NCBI GenBank assembly: GCA_045545575.1
Contig: JAZQBE010000005.1
Coordinates: 1-29,553 of the forward strand
DNA from: Shuttleworthia sp045545575
GTDB taxonomy: Bacteria; Bacillota; Clostridia; Lachnospirales; Lachnospiraceae
DNA: 29,553 nucleotides
Direction: 5' to 3'
The notes under the pieces were generated by a model. That model made no database searches. It saw only the letters and a program-made list of their open reading frames with translations, and was not told the origin of the DNA. This document shows positions 15,559-26,000 of this stretch, piece after piece (the first letter of the stretch is position 1; each line of letters begins with the position of its first letter). A program made the translations under genes and the position numbers.

Positions 15559-16731
15559 TTACGGCTGTTCGGGCTTGTCTTCGGCGGCCGGCTGCGGATC
15601 CTGCGGAGCCGGGGCCTGGGGCGCCGGAGCCTGGGGCTGGCGAGCCATGAACTGCTGACGTCTCGCCTCTTCCTCCAGACGTTTTCTTTCCTTCCGGGAC
15701 AGCCGCTTCGGCTTGTTCGCGGCTTCCGGGTGCTTCTTCAGCCAGGCCTTGCGCGCGGCGCGGACGATCAGCACGATCACGGCCACAAGCACGGCGTACG
15801 GCAGCAGATAGATGATCAGGTACAGCAGACCTTCCATGAAGTTGAGGAAGCTGCCCCAGGCATCCACGATGGTCTCCATCAGACGGGTTCCGAAGGACTT
15901 GCGCTCGATCGGTGTAGAAGTGTAACGGCGCACCTCGGTCAGCTGCAGATCCACGGTGGAATAGCTGACGTCCGTGTCCATGGACGCAAGCTGTGTGCGG
16001 TACTGATTCAGCGAGCTTTCGACGTCGGTCAGGCGCTCTTCGACCATGATCATGTCGGAGATATCCTCGGCCTGGTCCATCATCTCCAGCAGACGCTTCT
16101 GCTCGATTTCCAGCGACTCGATGTAGGTCTTCGTGCTGGCGTAGCGCTTGCTGATATTCTCGGCGTTCGTCGAACGGCTCATCACCTTGCCGACACCGTC
16201 CATATTGGTCAGGAAGGAGTCAAAGGACGCGGACGGGACGCGGATGGTCATATACAGCGTGCGCGTGCCGGACGTGGCGTTCTCGTTGTACCAGCCGTAG
16301 CTGCTGTCGGATTCGCTCTCGCTCTCAATGAAGCCGCCGACCTCGGTAATCGCCGCGCGGATGCGCGCCTTGCTCTCGTCGTATTCCAGGGATTCGACGC
16401 GCAGATTCGCCTTGTAGACGATCTTGGTCTGGTCGATCACGTCGTTTTTCCCGGAAGCGCCCTCCTGGTCGGAAGCCGTCACGTCGGCCGGCTTGGATTC
16501 GCCGCTGTCGTAATCCTCGTCGTAATCGTCTTCTTCATACATCGCGCTGTCTTCATAGGCGATGTGGTTGCTGCCGCCGTAATAACTGCTCTCCGCCGCC
16601 GCCGGATAGGAATCCTCCCTGTAATAGGCGCCGGAGCCGGAGCTGGCGGGCGAAGAATTGCCGCAGCCGGACAGAGAAGCCGCAAGCATCGCGGCCGCCG
16701 CAAATACCGCTATCCATTTTTTCGTTTTCAT
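15559..16731 (-). CDS. DUF4349 lipoprotein
   Basis: The 390-residue product starts with a lipoprotein signal: KK followed by a hydrophobic stretch and the lipobox LSGC (Cys23). Next comes a low-complexity Ser/Tyr/Asp/Glu linker (24-95). The DUF4349 domain spans about 100-320 and includes a predicted coiled coil (IESLEIEQKRLLEMMDQAED and onward). A membrane helix lies near 310-335, and the tail is basic and then Pro/Gln/Ala-rich with QAPAP repeats. I chose the ATG at 16731 because GGAGG precedes it and the signal peptide follows at once; the ATG at 16971 would add 80 residues read from the promoter. A well-formed extended -10 promoter lies about 105 nt upstream. It leads the MoxR-DUF58-DUF4129 genes and may be the outer-face partner of that machine. 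Confidence 0.88.
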   Translation of the reverse strand: MKTKKWIAVFAAAAMLAASLSGCGNSSPASSGSGAYYREDSYPAAAESSYYGGSNHIAYEDSAMYEEDDYDEDYDSGESKPADVTASDQEGASGKNDVIDQTKIVYKANLRVESLEYDESKARIRAAITEVGGFIESESESDSSYGWYNENATSGTRTLYMTIRVPSASFDSFLTNMDGVGKVMSRSTNAENISKRYASTKTYIESLEIEQKRLLEMMDQAEDISDMIMVEERLTDVESSLNQYRTQLASMDTDVSYSTVDLQLTEVRRYTSTPIERKSFGTRLMETIVDAWGSFLNFMEGLLYLIIYLLPYAVLVAVIVLIVRAARKAWLKKHPEAANKPKRLSRKERKRLEEEARRQQFMARQPQAPAPQAPAPQDPQPAAEDKPEQP

Positions 16732-16822
16732 CGCAGATCCTCCTTTTTCACTCCTCACGGGATATGCCGGCCCCTTTTTGCCGGCCCGTCGTGTCAGAAA
16801 CAATCCGAATCTGTTTCTCCGC

Positions 16823-16851
16823 TTGTAATTTCGTTTATTATACCATATACT
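16823..16851 (+). promoter_or_regulatory. Putative promoter of the kinase-PdxA2-LarA operon
   Basis: TTGTAA (16823-16828) and TATACT (16846-16851) are 17 nt apart on the plus strand. The predicted start near 16858 leaves a leader of about 94 nt. The spacer contains the -10 box of the divergent promoter for the DUF4349 gene, so the two promoters overlap physically. Confidence 0.6.
16837..16845 (-). promoter_or_regulatory. Extended -10 promoter of the DUF4349-MoxR operon
   Basis: Reading the minus strand, TGG followed by a perfect TATAAT (16837-16842) forms an extended -10 element. No good -35 box lies 17 nt upstream, which is common for extended -10 promoters. Predicted transcription starts near 16830 and gives a leader of about 100 nt that contains a GCCGGC/GCCGGC hairpin. 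Confidence 0.6.
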
Positions 16852-16893
16852 TTTGCCCATAGAGAAGGAAAACATGACTGCCGGTCCCCAAAT

Positions 16894-16927
16894 GCGGAAA
16901 ACATCCGCCCGGGGCGCTTTTGGGCGG
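16894..16927 (+). promoter_or_regulatory. Competing hairpins in the kinase-PdxA2 leader
   Basis: GCGGA (16894-16898) can pair with TCCGC (16904-16908), and CCGCCC (16905-16910) can pair with GGGCGG (16922-16927). The two stems share 16905-16908 and exclude each other. There is no T-run, so an intrinsic terminator is unlikely. The downstream stem ends 13 nt before the GAGG ribosome site. A regulatory role is only possible, not shown. Confidence 0.3.
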
Positions 16928-16951
16928 TCCTTCTGAACCGAGGTTTTACAG

Positions 16952-19246
16952 ATGCTGCCTATGTTTGTCATCGCCGACGATCTGACGGGCGCGCTGGATA
17001 CGGGTGTGCAGTTTGCCGCTGCAGGCCTGAAGGTCCGGGTGCTCGTTACGCGTTGCCCAAATTGGCCTGACCTATTTCAGGAAAATGACGTCGTCGTCTG
17101 GGACGCCCGGACCCGGCACCTGCCGCCCGCCGAAGCGGCCCGTGCCGTCCGCGAAGCCGCCGAAGAAGCCTGCGCCGCCGGGATCTGCTCTTTTTTCAAG
17201 AAAACGGATTCCGCCCTGCGGGGCAATCCCGGCGCGGAACTTGCCGCCCTGCTGCAGGCCTGCGGTGCTTCGGTTCTCCACTTCGTTCCGGCCTTTCCGG
17301 AGATGGACCGGGTGACCCGTGACGGCATTCTTTTCATCGGCGGCGTCCCGGTCAGCGAAAGCGCCTTCGGGCAGGATCCCTTCGATCCGGTCCGGTGCTC
17401 GGATGTCGCCGCGATTCTGTCGGCGCAGACGGACACGCCCGTGATCCGCGCCGGGACCCCGCCGGAAAACACGCCGGCGGATGGGCCACGCATCCTTCTG
17501 TACGACGCAGACTCGACGGAAGCCCTCGACACGGTCACGGCCCGTCTTCCGCTTTCGGAAACGCCGCTCTGCCTGGCCGGATGCGCCGGCCTGGCGCGGT
17601 CAATCGCACGGCTTCCGGCCAAAGGAGCAGCGCCCGCCCTGCCCAAGGCTTCCGCACCCGGCGCCGCGCCGGGACTGGCCGTCCTCTGCGGCAGCCTGCA
17701 CCCGGTCACGACGGCTCAGCTCGACGCGGCGGAACGCAGCGGGTTTGCGCGGATTCACCTGCAGACGGACCGGCTGTCGGACGGGTATTTCGACACCGCG
17801 GCCGGAAAATCCGACCTGCAGGCGTGGGCGGACCTCCTGAAGCGCCGGAAAAACGTCATCCTTGACACGATGGATGCCGCCTCCGCGGATGCCGGGCACA
17901 TCCCCCGCGTCCTCGGACACATCGCCTGCCGGCTGTGGGATCTCGGCGTGCGCCAGCCCCTGTTTGTCACCGGCGGAGACACGCTGCGGGGACTGATGCA
18001 GGAAACGGACATTTCCGCCCTGACGCCGCTTTCGGAGCCGGACCCGGGCGTCGTTTTCTGCGTCATCACCCGAAACGGGCGCTCCTGTCCCGTGATCACC
18101 AAATCCGGCGGTTTCGGCGCGCCGGATCTTCTGATCCGGCTGGCCGCCGCAAATATCGACACATCAGCAAATCGCAGTACGCAAAGGAGAACTGCCATGA
18201 CATCCAACCGGAAAATCCTCGGCATTACCATGGGCGACCCGGCCGGCATCGGCCCGGAGATCACCGTCAAGGCCCTGGCGGATCCGCAGATCTACGAGAT
18301 CTGCCGTCCCCTCGTCGTCGGCGACGCCTCCATCCTTGAAGAAGCGCTGGCCATCACCGGACAGACCGGCCTTGCGATCCATCCCGTCCGTCAGGTGTCC
18401 GAGGCGCTGTTTGCCTTCGGAACCATCGACGTCCTCGACATGGGGATCGCCGACGCGGCTTCGCTGCGGCGCGGCGTCGTATCGGCCGAAGCCGGCCACG
18501 CGGCCTTCTCCTATGTGAAGAAGGTCATCGAGCTGGCCATGAACGGCGAGGTGGATGCCACCATCACGAATCCGCTGAACAAGGAAGCCCTCCACAAGGC
18601 CGGGCACCTCTTCTCCGGGCACACGGAGATCTACGCCCACTTTACAGGGACGGATCACTATACGATGATGCTCGCCCACGAAAACCTGCGGGTCGTGCAC
18701 GTTTCCACCCACGTCTCGCTGCGGGAAGCCTGCGACCGGGTCAAAAAGGACCGGGTGCTCGAGGTGATCCGGCTGGCCCGTCAGGCCTGTCTGGATCTGG
18801 GCATCGAAGCGCCGCGCGTCGGCGTAGCAGGCTTAAATCCGCACAGCGGCGAAAACGGTCTGTTCGGCCGGGAGGAAATCGAGGAAATCACCCCCGCCAT
18901 CGAGGCGGCGCGCGCCGAAGGCATCGACGCGGACGGCCCCGTCCCGCCGGATACCGTCTTCTCCAAGGCCCGGGGCGGCTGGTACGACATCGTCGTGGCC
19001 ATGTACCACGACCAGGGGCACATCCCGCTGAAGGTGGTCGGCTTTGTCTACAATCAGGAGCGTCAGACCTGGGATGCGGTCGCGGGCGTCAACATCACGC
19101 TGGGTCTGCCCATCATCCGCGTTTCCGTCGATCACGGAACCGCCTTTGACCAGGCCGGAAAAGGGACGGCCAGCCCCTTAAGCCTGCAGAACGCCATCGC
19201 CTACGGCGTACAGCTGGCGGAGCACAAGCCCGTGGCCGGGGAATGA
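16952..19246 (+). CDS. Fused DUF1537 four-carbon acid sugar kinase and PdxA2-type dehydrogenase
   Basis: One open frame of 764 codons holds two normally separate enzymes. Residues 1 to about 405 are a DUF1537 kinase (OtnK/DtnK family) with IADDLTGALDTGVQFA at the N-terminus, FKKTDSALRGN and the ATP-site segment FVTGGDTLRGLM. Residues 416-764 are a PdxA/PdxA2 dehydrogenase with ITMGDPAGIGPEI, FSGHTEIYAHFTG, GLNPHSGENGLFG and MYHDQGHIPLK, including the metal-binding His residues. In known pathways the kinase phosphorylates D-threonate, L-threonate or D-erythronate and PdxA2 oxidises and decarboxylates the product to DHAP. The joint (about 403-415, IDTSANRSTQRRTA) reads like a former intergenic gap, with an AGGAG site and an in-frame ATG (18197). 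The ATG at 16952 has GAGG 8 nt upstream. Substrate stereochemistry cannot be read. Confidence 0.88.
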   Translation: MLPMFVIADDLTGALDTGVQFAAAGLKVRVLVTRCPNWPDLFQENDVVVWDARTRHLPPAEAARAVREAAEEACAAGICSFFKKTDSALRGNPGAELAALLQACGASVLHFVPAFPEMDRVTRDGILFIGGVPVSESAFGQDPFDPVRCSDVAAILSAQTDTPVIRAGTPPENTPADGPRILLYDADSTEALDTVTARLPLSETPLCLAGCAGLARSIARLPAKGAAPALPKASAPGAAPGLAVLCGSLHPVTTAQLDAAERSGFARIHLQTDRLSDGYFDTAAGKSDLQAWADLLKRRKNVILDTMDAASADAGHIPRVLGHIACRLWDLGVRQPLFVTGGDTLRGLMQETDISALTPLSEPDPGVVFCVITRNGRSCPVITKSGGFGAPDLLIRLAAANIDTSANRSTQRRTAMTSNRKILGITMGDPAGIGPEITVKALADPQIYEICRPLVVGDASILEEALAITGQTGLAIHPVRQVSEALFAFGTIDVLDMGIADAASLRRGVVSAEAGHAAFSYVKKVIELAMNGEVDATITNPLNKEALHKAGHLFSGHTEIYAHFTGTDHYTMMLAHENLRVVHVSTHVSLREACDRVKKDRVLEVIRLARQACLDLGIEAPRVGVAGLNPHSGENGLFGREEIEEITPAIEAARAEGIDADGPVPPDTVFSKARGGWYDIVVAMYHDQGHIPLKVVGFVYNQERQTWDAVAGVNITLGLPIIRVSVDHGTAFDQAGKGTASPLSLQNAIAYGVQLAEHKPVAGE
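18185..18199 (+). promoter_or_regulatory. Internal ribosome-binding site and start codon for the PdxA2 half
   Basis: AGGAG (18185-18189) lies 7 nt before an in-frame ATG (18197-18199) exactly where a stand-alone PdxA2 would start (MTSNRKILGITMGDPAG). No stop codon separates it from the kinase frame. The PdxA2 domain (18197-19246, 349 residues) could therefore be made both as part of the fusion and by itself. An alternative is that the kinase stop was recently lost: TCA at 18164-18166 is one base from TGA or TAA. Confidence 0.7.
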
Positions 19247-19265
19247 AATGAAGGAGTCTTAAAAA

Positions 19266-20540
19266 ATGAGCGTTGTATCGGATCTGTTAAAAGACGTGGC
19301 GATGCCGGAAATGATTCCGGTCCGCCAGCACTTTGACGAAACCTGCATTCCGCCGGAGGACATTCCGGCCGTCGTCCGCAGGGAAATGACCCAGGAGAAA
19401 ATCCTCTCCCGCTTTGCGCCGGGCATGCGGGTGGCAGTCACCGCCGGAAGCCGCGGCATTGCGAATATCCCGCTGATTCTCGCTTCCGTCGTAGCGGTCC
19501 TGAAAGAGGCCGGCACAAGCCCCTTCATCGTCCCCGCCATGGGCAGCCACGGCGGCGCGACCGCCGAAGGGCAGCGGGCGGTGCTGACATCCTACGGCAT
19601 CACGGAAGAAACCGTCGGCTGTCCGATCCTCTCCTCCATGGAGACGGTTGAAATCGGCCGGACCGAAACGGGGCGCCCGGTGCGCATCGACCGCCATGCC
19701 TGTGAGGCCGACGGCATCGTCGTCTGCGGGCGCGTCAAGCCCCACACCGGCTTCCGCGGACCTTACGAAAGCGGCCTGATGAAAATGATGGCCATCGGCC
19801 TCGGCAAACAGTTCGGCGCCGAAATCATCCACGCGGACGGCTTCCACCACCTGTCGGAATACATCCCGATGTACGGAAAAGCCATCCTGAAATGCGCCCC
19901 CGTCACCTGCGGGCTGGCCATTCTCGAAAACGCCTTTGACCAGACACGTCTCCTGGCGGCGCTGACACCGGAGGAAATCGTCACCGAGGAACCGAAGCTG
20001 CTGATGACCGCCAAAGGCTGGATGCCGCGGCTCCTCTTCGACCGCTGCGACGTGCTGATCATCGACGAAGCCGGCAAGGACATCAGCGGCGACGGCATGG
20101 ATCCCAACATCTCCGGCCGCTTCCCCGCCCCCTGCGCCAGCGGCGGCATCGACGCCCAGCGCGTTCTGCTGCTCGACCTGACCGAAGCCTCCCACGGCAA
20201 CGGCTGCGGCATGGGGCTCGCCGACTGCATCACGAAGCGCTTTTACGACAAGCTGGATCTGGAGGCGACCTATCCCAACGCCATCACCAACACCATCGTG
20301 GGCGAGATGAAAATCCCGATGATCATGAGAAACGACCGGGAAGCCATCGCGCTGTGTCTGAAAACCTGCAACGAAATCGACCGTGAACACCCGCGCGTCA
20401 TCCGCATCAAAAACACGCTGAAGCTCGGCCGGATCGAGATCTCCGAAGGGCTGCTTGCCGAGGCGCAGGCCTGCGGGGACATCGAAATCCTCGGTCCTGC
20501 GCAGCCCATGGTTTTTGACAGCGCCGGCAATCTCTTCTGA
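19266..20540 (+). CDS. LarA-like nickel-pincer family protein (lactate racemase domain)
   Basis: The 424-residue product belongs to the LarA superfamily (DUF2088), whose founding member racemises lactate with a nickel-pincer nucleotide cofactor. I see GSRGI (61-65), GSHGG (93-97), RVKPHTGFRG (156-165) and ESGLMKMMAIGLGK (168-181). By pattern, His95, His160 and Lys173 may match LarA His108, His174 and Lys184, but I could not align them formally. The gene starts 19 nt after the kinase-PdxA2 fusion, with GAAGGAG before the ATG, so they share a message. This context argues against lactate itself and for a C4 2-hydroxy acid such as threonate or erythronate. The cofactor synthesis genes larB, larC and larE are not in the window. 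Superfamily assignment is good; reaction and substrate are inference. Confidence 0.8.
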   Translation: MSVVSDLLKDVAMPEMIPVRQHFDETCIPPEDIPAVVRREMTQEKILSRFAPGMRVAVTAGSRGIANIPLILASVVAVLKEAGTSPFIVPAMGSHGGATAEGQRAVLTSYGITEETVGCPILSSMETVEIGRTETGRPVRIDRHACEADGIVVCGRVKPHTGFRGPYESGLMKMMAIGLGKQFGAEIIHADGFHHLSEYIPMYGKAILKCAPVTCGLAILENAFDQTRLLAALTPEEIVTEEPKLLMTAKGWMPRLLFDRCDVLIIDEAGKDISGDGMDPNISGRFPAPCASGGIDAQRVLLLDLTEASHGNGCGMGLADCITKRFYDKLDLEATYPNAITNTIVGEMKIPMIMRNDREAIALCLKTCNEIDREHPRVIRIKNTLKLGRIEISEGLLAEAQACGDIEILGPAQPMVFDSAGNLF

Positions 20541-20547
20541 CGCGCCG

Positions 20548-21024
20548 TTACGCGCCGGTTTCTTCGATTCCGGCGTCCGAAAGCATCTCGTCAAGAATGC
20601 GCGCGGCGTCGCATACCATGCGCGGACACGGGCGCTTCCGGTAGAACTCCTCGTTTCGGGGCGCCGGCTCGCCGCCGCTTTCCGGCGAAAGTCCGGCCAT
20701 CGAAAGAAGCTCGCCGCACCGGATGCTTTTATTCTCTTCCTTAAAGCGGTCCGCGAACTCCCGGATCCGCGCGTAGTGCCGTTTTTTCGCCTCGTAATCG
20801 GCCGGATCGTCATAGCCCTCCGCGATGCCGAGCACCAGCGCGGCCGCGCTCACCACGCCGCAGGTTTCCCGCAGACGCCCCAGGCCGCCGCCGAAGGACG
20901 ACGCCATCCGGGCGGAGGTGTCCAGGTCAAAACCGGTCACGTCCGTAAAGGCGCAGAACACGGCCTGCGCACAGTTGTACCCCTGAAAAAACAGCCGTTC
21001 CGCAATCACTGCATGATTTGTCAT
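20548..21024 (-). CDS. C_GCAxxG_C_C family protein (probable redox-active cysteine protein)
   Basis: The 158-residue product has the family pattern: GYNCAQAVF (Cys18), then SSFGGGLGRLRETCG (Cys55), and later CGELL (Cys103) and RPCPRMVC (Cys133, Cys138). The conserved cysteines suggest metal or Fe-S binding, or redox work, but no biochemical role is established that I know of. The GCAxxG motif is altered to CGVVSAA here. There is no signal peptide. The ATG has AGGAG 8 nt upstream. The gene lies 97 nt downstream of carB, beyond carB's terminator, so it needs its own promoter, which I could not identify, or read-through. It is convergent with the larA-like gene, only 7 nt apart, with no clear terminator between them. 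Confidence 0.85.
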   Translation of the reverse strand: MTNHAVIAERLFFQGYNCAQAVFCAFTDVTGFDLDTSARMASSFGGGLGRLRETCGVVSAAALVLGIAEGYDDPADYEAKKRHYARIREFADRFKEENKSIRCGELLSMAGLSPESGGEPAPRNEEFYRKRPCPRMVCDAARILDEMLSDAGIEETGA

Positions 21025-21072
21025 ACTTCATCTCCTGCATATCAGACATCGTCCGCCGCCGCGGACCTTTGC

Positions 21073-21109
21073 AAAAGAGCCGGGTCACTCCTGTAACTCG
21101 GCTCTTTTT
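21073..21109 (-). terminator. Terminator downstream of carB
   Basis: A 13-bp stem with one mismatch pairs 21073-21085 (AAAAGAGCCGGGT) with ACTCGGCTCTTTT (21096-21108). In minus-strand transcription it ends in CTTTTGC. It starts 12 nt after the carB stop. T-runs on both sides make it possibly bidirectional. Confidence 0.85.
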
Positions 21110-21121
21110 ATGCTGCGAATG

Positions 21122-24349
<3,228 letters not shown>

Positions 24350-24400
24350 GGGGTTCCTCCTTGAAATAAATGCGAACTCCTCAAAATCTTTATCCGCACT

Positions 24401-24429
24401 ATTTTACAAGGTTTTGCCCGAAGAGTAAA
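24401..24429 (-). promoter_or_regulatory. Putative carB promoter
   Basis: On the minus strand TTTACT (24424-24429) and TAAAAT (24401-24406) are 17 nt apart. Transcription would start near 24394, giving a leader of about 45 nt. That is too short for a PyrR-type attenuator, and none is visible. Confidence 0.5.
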
Positions 24430-24505
24430 TATGAAATCTGCTTATAGATGATATTCCTGAAGGATTTTTTTCTGCGTTTTACCGAAGGGCAGGCGCCCGG
24501 CTCCG

Positions 24506-24859
24506 TTACAGAACGCGCCCCAGAACCAGCCCCGTTCCCCAGGAAACCAGATTCGCCGTCACGGCCAGCAGCACCGGCCGGCGCAGGCGCCAGACCGGAT
24601 CCTTCGCGAAGCTCCGGTAGATCAGCGCTTCGACCAGAATGACGGCCGCTTCCACCGGGATCTGGATCCACAGATCCGAAACGGTAAAAAACCGCTGCTT
24701 CAGCAGCCAGATCGCGCAGACCGCCGCGGGATTCGTCAGCGTATTGACCAGCCAGACCACCTTCAAGCCTAAAAGGCGCACGCCAAAGGCGGCCGCCACG
24801 GCGGTTTCAATCACCAGGGTCAGCGCCAGCGATATGGCAAACATGGAAACGATCCACAT
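24506..24859 (-). CDS. Small multi-pass membrane protein, function unknown
   Basis: The 117-residue product is strongly hydrophobic with about four predicted helices (about 3-25, 29-53, 62-82 and 95-115). A basic loop, RSFAKDPVWRLRRP, precedes the last one. I do not recognise the family. Its ATG lies one base after the stop codon of the MFS gene, and its GAGGAAGATGAG ribosome site is inside the end of that gene, so translation is very likely coupled. It may be a partner subunit of the transporter or an envelope protein working with the anchored SH3-like protein upstream. Nothing resembling a strong terminator follows in the 76 nt before the carB promoter. Confidence 0.75.
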   Translation of the reverse strand: MWIVSMFAISLALTLVIETAVAAAFGVRLLGLKVVWLVNTLTNPAAVCAIWLLKQRFFTVSDLWIQIPVEAAVILVEALIYRSFAKDPVWRLRRPVLLAVTANLVSWGTGLVLGRVL

Positions 24860-24860
24860 C

Positions 24861-25967
24861 TCATCTTCCTCTTTGTGTCCGTTCGCGGTCCGCCGCCATC
24901 ACACTCAACACCGCAAGCACCGCCGCGGAGATCAGGCTCGAGAGCACGCCGATCCACGGCGCGGGCAGCAGAAACGGCGCCGGCAGGTCCTCGTAGATCG
25001 GAATGAAGCCGACAAACAGCGCCACGGTCAGCAGGCCGAACATCGTCCCGGGCAGATCCGGAAACCGCTCCACCAGAAGCTGCAGGGTGACCGGCATCGT
25101 CATATTGAAAAGAAACAGCGCCAGAAGGCCGGCCGGCATCCATCCGCAGAACGCGTAGCATACGGCCGCCCCCAGAAGGCTCGCGCAGACGGTCTTCATC
25201 CGCCCAAAGGACGCCGCGGCAAAACCGCCGGCCATCTTGCCCAGCACCACCATGGCCGTCGCCGCGATCCCGGCCGCGACCGTGCTCCGCCACGGCATGC
25301 CCACCGCGAACCCGGCGTAGGAGCGCAGGATCACGACAAAGAAGCTGCCGGCGACAATGAGCGCGGAAACCGTCTTCGCGCGGTCCGCTTCTTCGCGGTT
25401 CGCTTCTTCGCCGCCCGCGAAGTCAACCGCTGCCTTCGGGTTCTCTTCGGCAGGCTGCGGATTTTCGGCCCCGGCGGCCGCGGCATACGCCATCCGCAAT
25501 ACCGGTACCAGCAGAAGCCCCATCAGAACCGCCGCGCCCAGAATCCACAGCGCCGGATGCGCGAATCCCTTTCCGATCAGGCGGCCCAGAAACAGGCCCA
25601 TCGCCCCGGGCGCCACAAACACGCCGAGCCGCCGGCCCAGGCTGCCGCGGACACGGTCCTCTTCGATCGTGCCGACACCACCGCCGACGTGGAACATGGC
25701 ATTTCCGATCCCCAGCACCACCGGCGACAGAAACGCGCCCGCCACCGTCACGGCCGCGCCCGCCGCCGCAAACAGTGCGCTCTTTTTCACACGGCCGCCG
25801 GTCAGCGTATCGATGGCCACGCCGATGGGCATCTGCAGCACAAAGGCGCAGAAATTATAAAACAGAATCGCCGTGTAGCCGCCTTCCTGTGCCGCGAAAC
25901 GGGCCATGGCGATGGCGCAGACACCGTCAACGAAAAAATGCAGGATCGAATAATAAAGTGAAGCCAT
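24861..25967 (-). CDS. MFS-like transporter
   Basis: The 368-residue product is a polytopic membrane protein with about eleven helices in two bundles, separated by a charged cytoplasmic loop around 180-205 (ENPQPAEENPKAAVDF and onward). The segment GIGNAMFHVGGGVGT (86-100) resembles the conserved FHPGG segment of fosmidomycin-resistance-type MFS exporters, but the substrate is unknown. It begins MASLYYSILHFFVDGVCAIA, in which the early HFFVDG motif fits that subgroup. It starts 33 nt after the anchored SH3-like protein and is coupled to the small membrane protein after it. It may export a compound or a cell-wall intermediate. I have low confidence in the substrate class. Confidence 0.75.
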   Translation of the reverse strand: MASLYYSILHFFVDGVCAIAMARFAAQEGGYTAILFYNFCAFVLQMPIGVAIDTLTGGRVKKSALFAAAGAAVTVAGAFLSPVVLGIGNAMFHVGGGVGTIEEDRVRGSLGRRLGVFVAPGAMGLFLGRLIGKGFAHPALWILGAAVLMGLLLVPVLRMAYAAAAGAENPQPAEENPKAAVDFAGGEEANREEADRAKTVSALIVAGSFFVVILRSYAGFAVGMPWRSTVAAGIAATAMVVLGKMAGGFAAASFGRMKTVCASLLGAAVCYAFCGWMPAGLLALFLFNMTMPVTLQLLVERFPDLPGTMFGLLTVALFVGFIPIYEDLPAPFLLPAPWIGVLSSLISAAVLAVLSVMAADRERTQRGR

Positions 25968-26000
25968 GGCTGCCTCCCAACCATCGTCAAAGGATGCCCG

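Noticed and set aside
16732..16971. N-terminal extension of the DUF4349 protein by 80 residues
   Set aside because: The added part covers the promoter and leader, and would bury the lipoprotein signal and its ribosome site.
15346..17070. 574-codon plus-strand open frame across the DUF4349 and moxR genes
   Set aside because: It is antisense to two clearly recognisable genes with proper starts, motifs and ribosome sites; its translation shows no family features.
20528..20560. Possible terminator between the larA-like gene and the C_GCAxxG gene
   Set aside because: ACGCGCCG occurs twice in direct orientation, not inverted, and no stem with a T-run can be formed.
19287..20813. 508-codon minus-strand open frame antisense to the larA-like gene
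   Set aside because: It mirrors a conserved gene and runs into the C_GCAxxG gene in another frame; this is a GC-rich shadow.
24639..25961. 440-codon plus-strand open frame antisense to the MFS gene
   Set aside because: The His/Arg/Gln-rich translation lacks domain features, while the opposite strand encodes a clear polytopic membrane protein with coupled neighbours.
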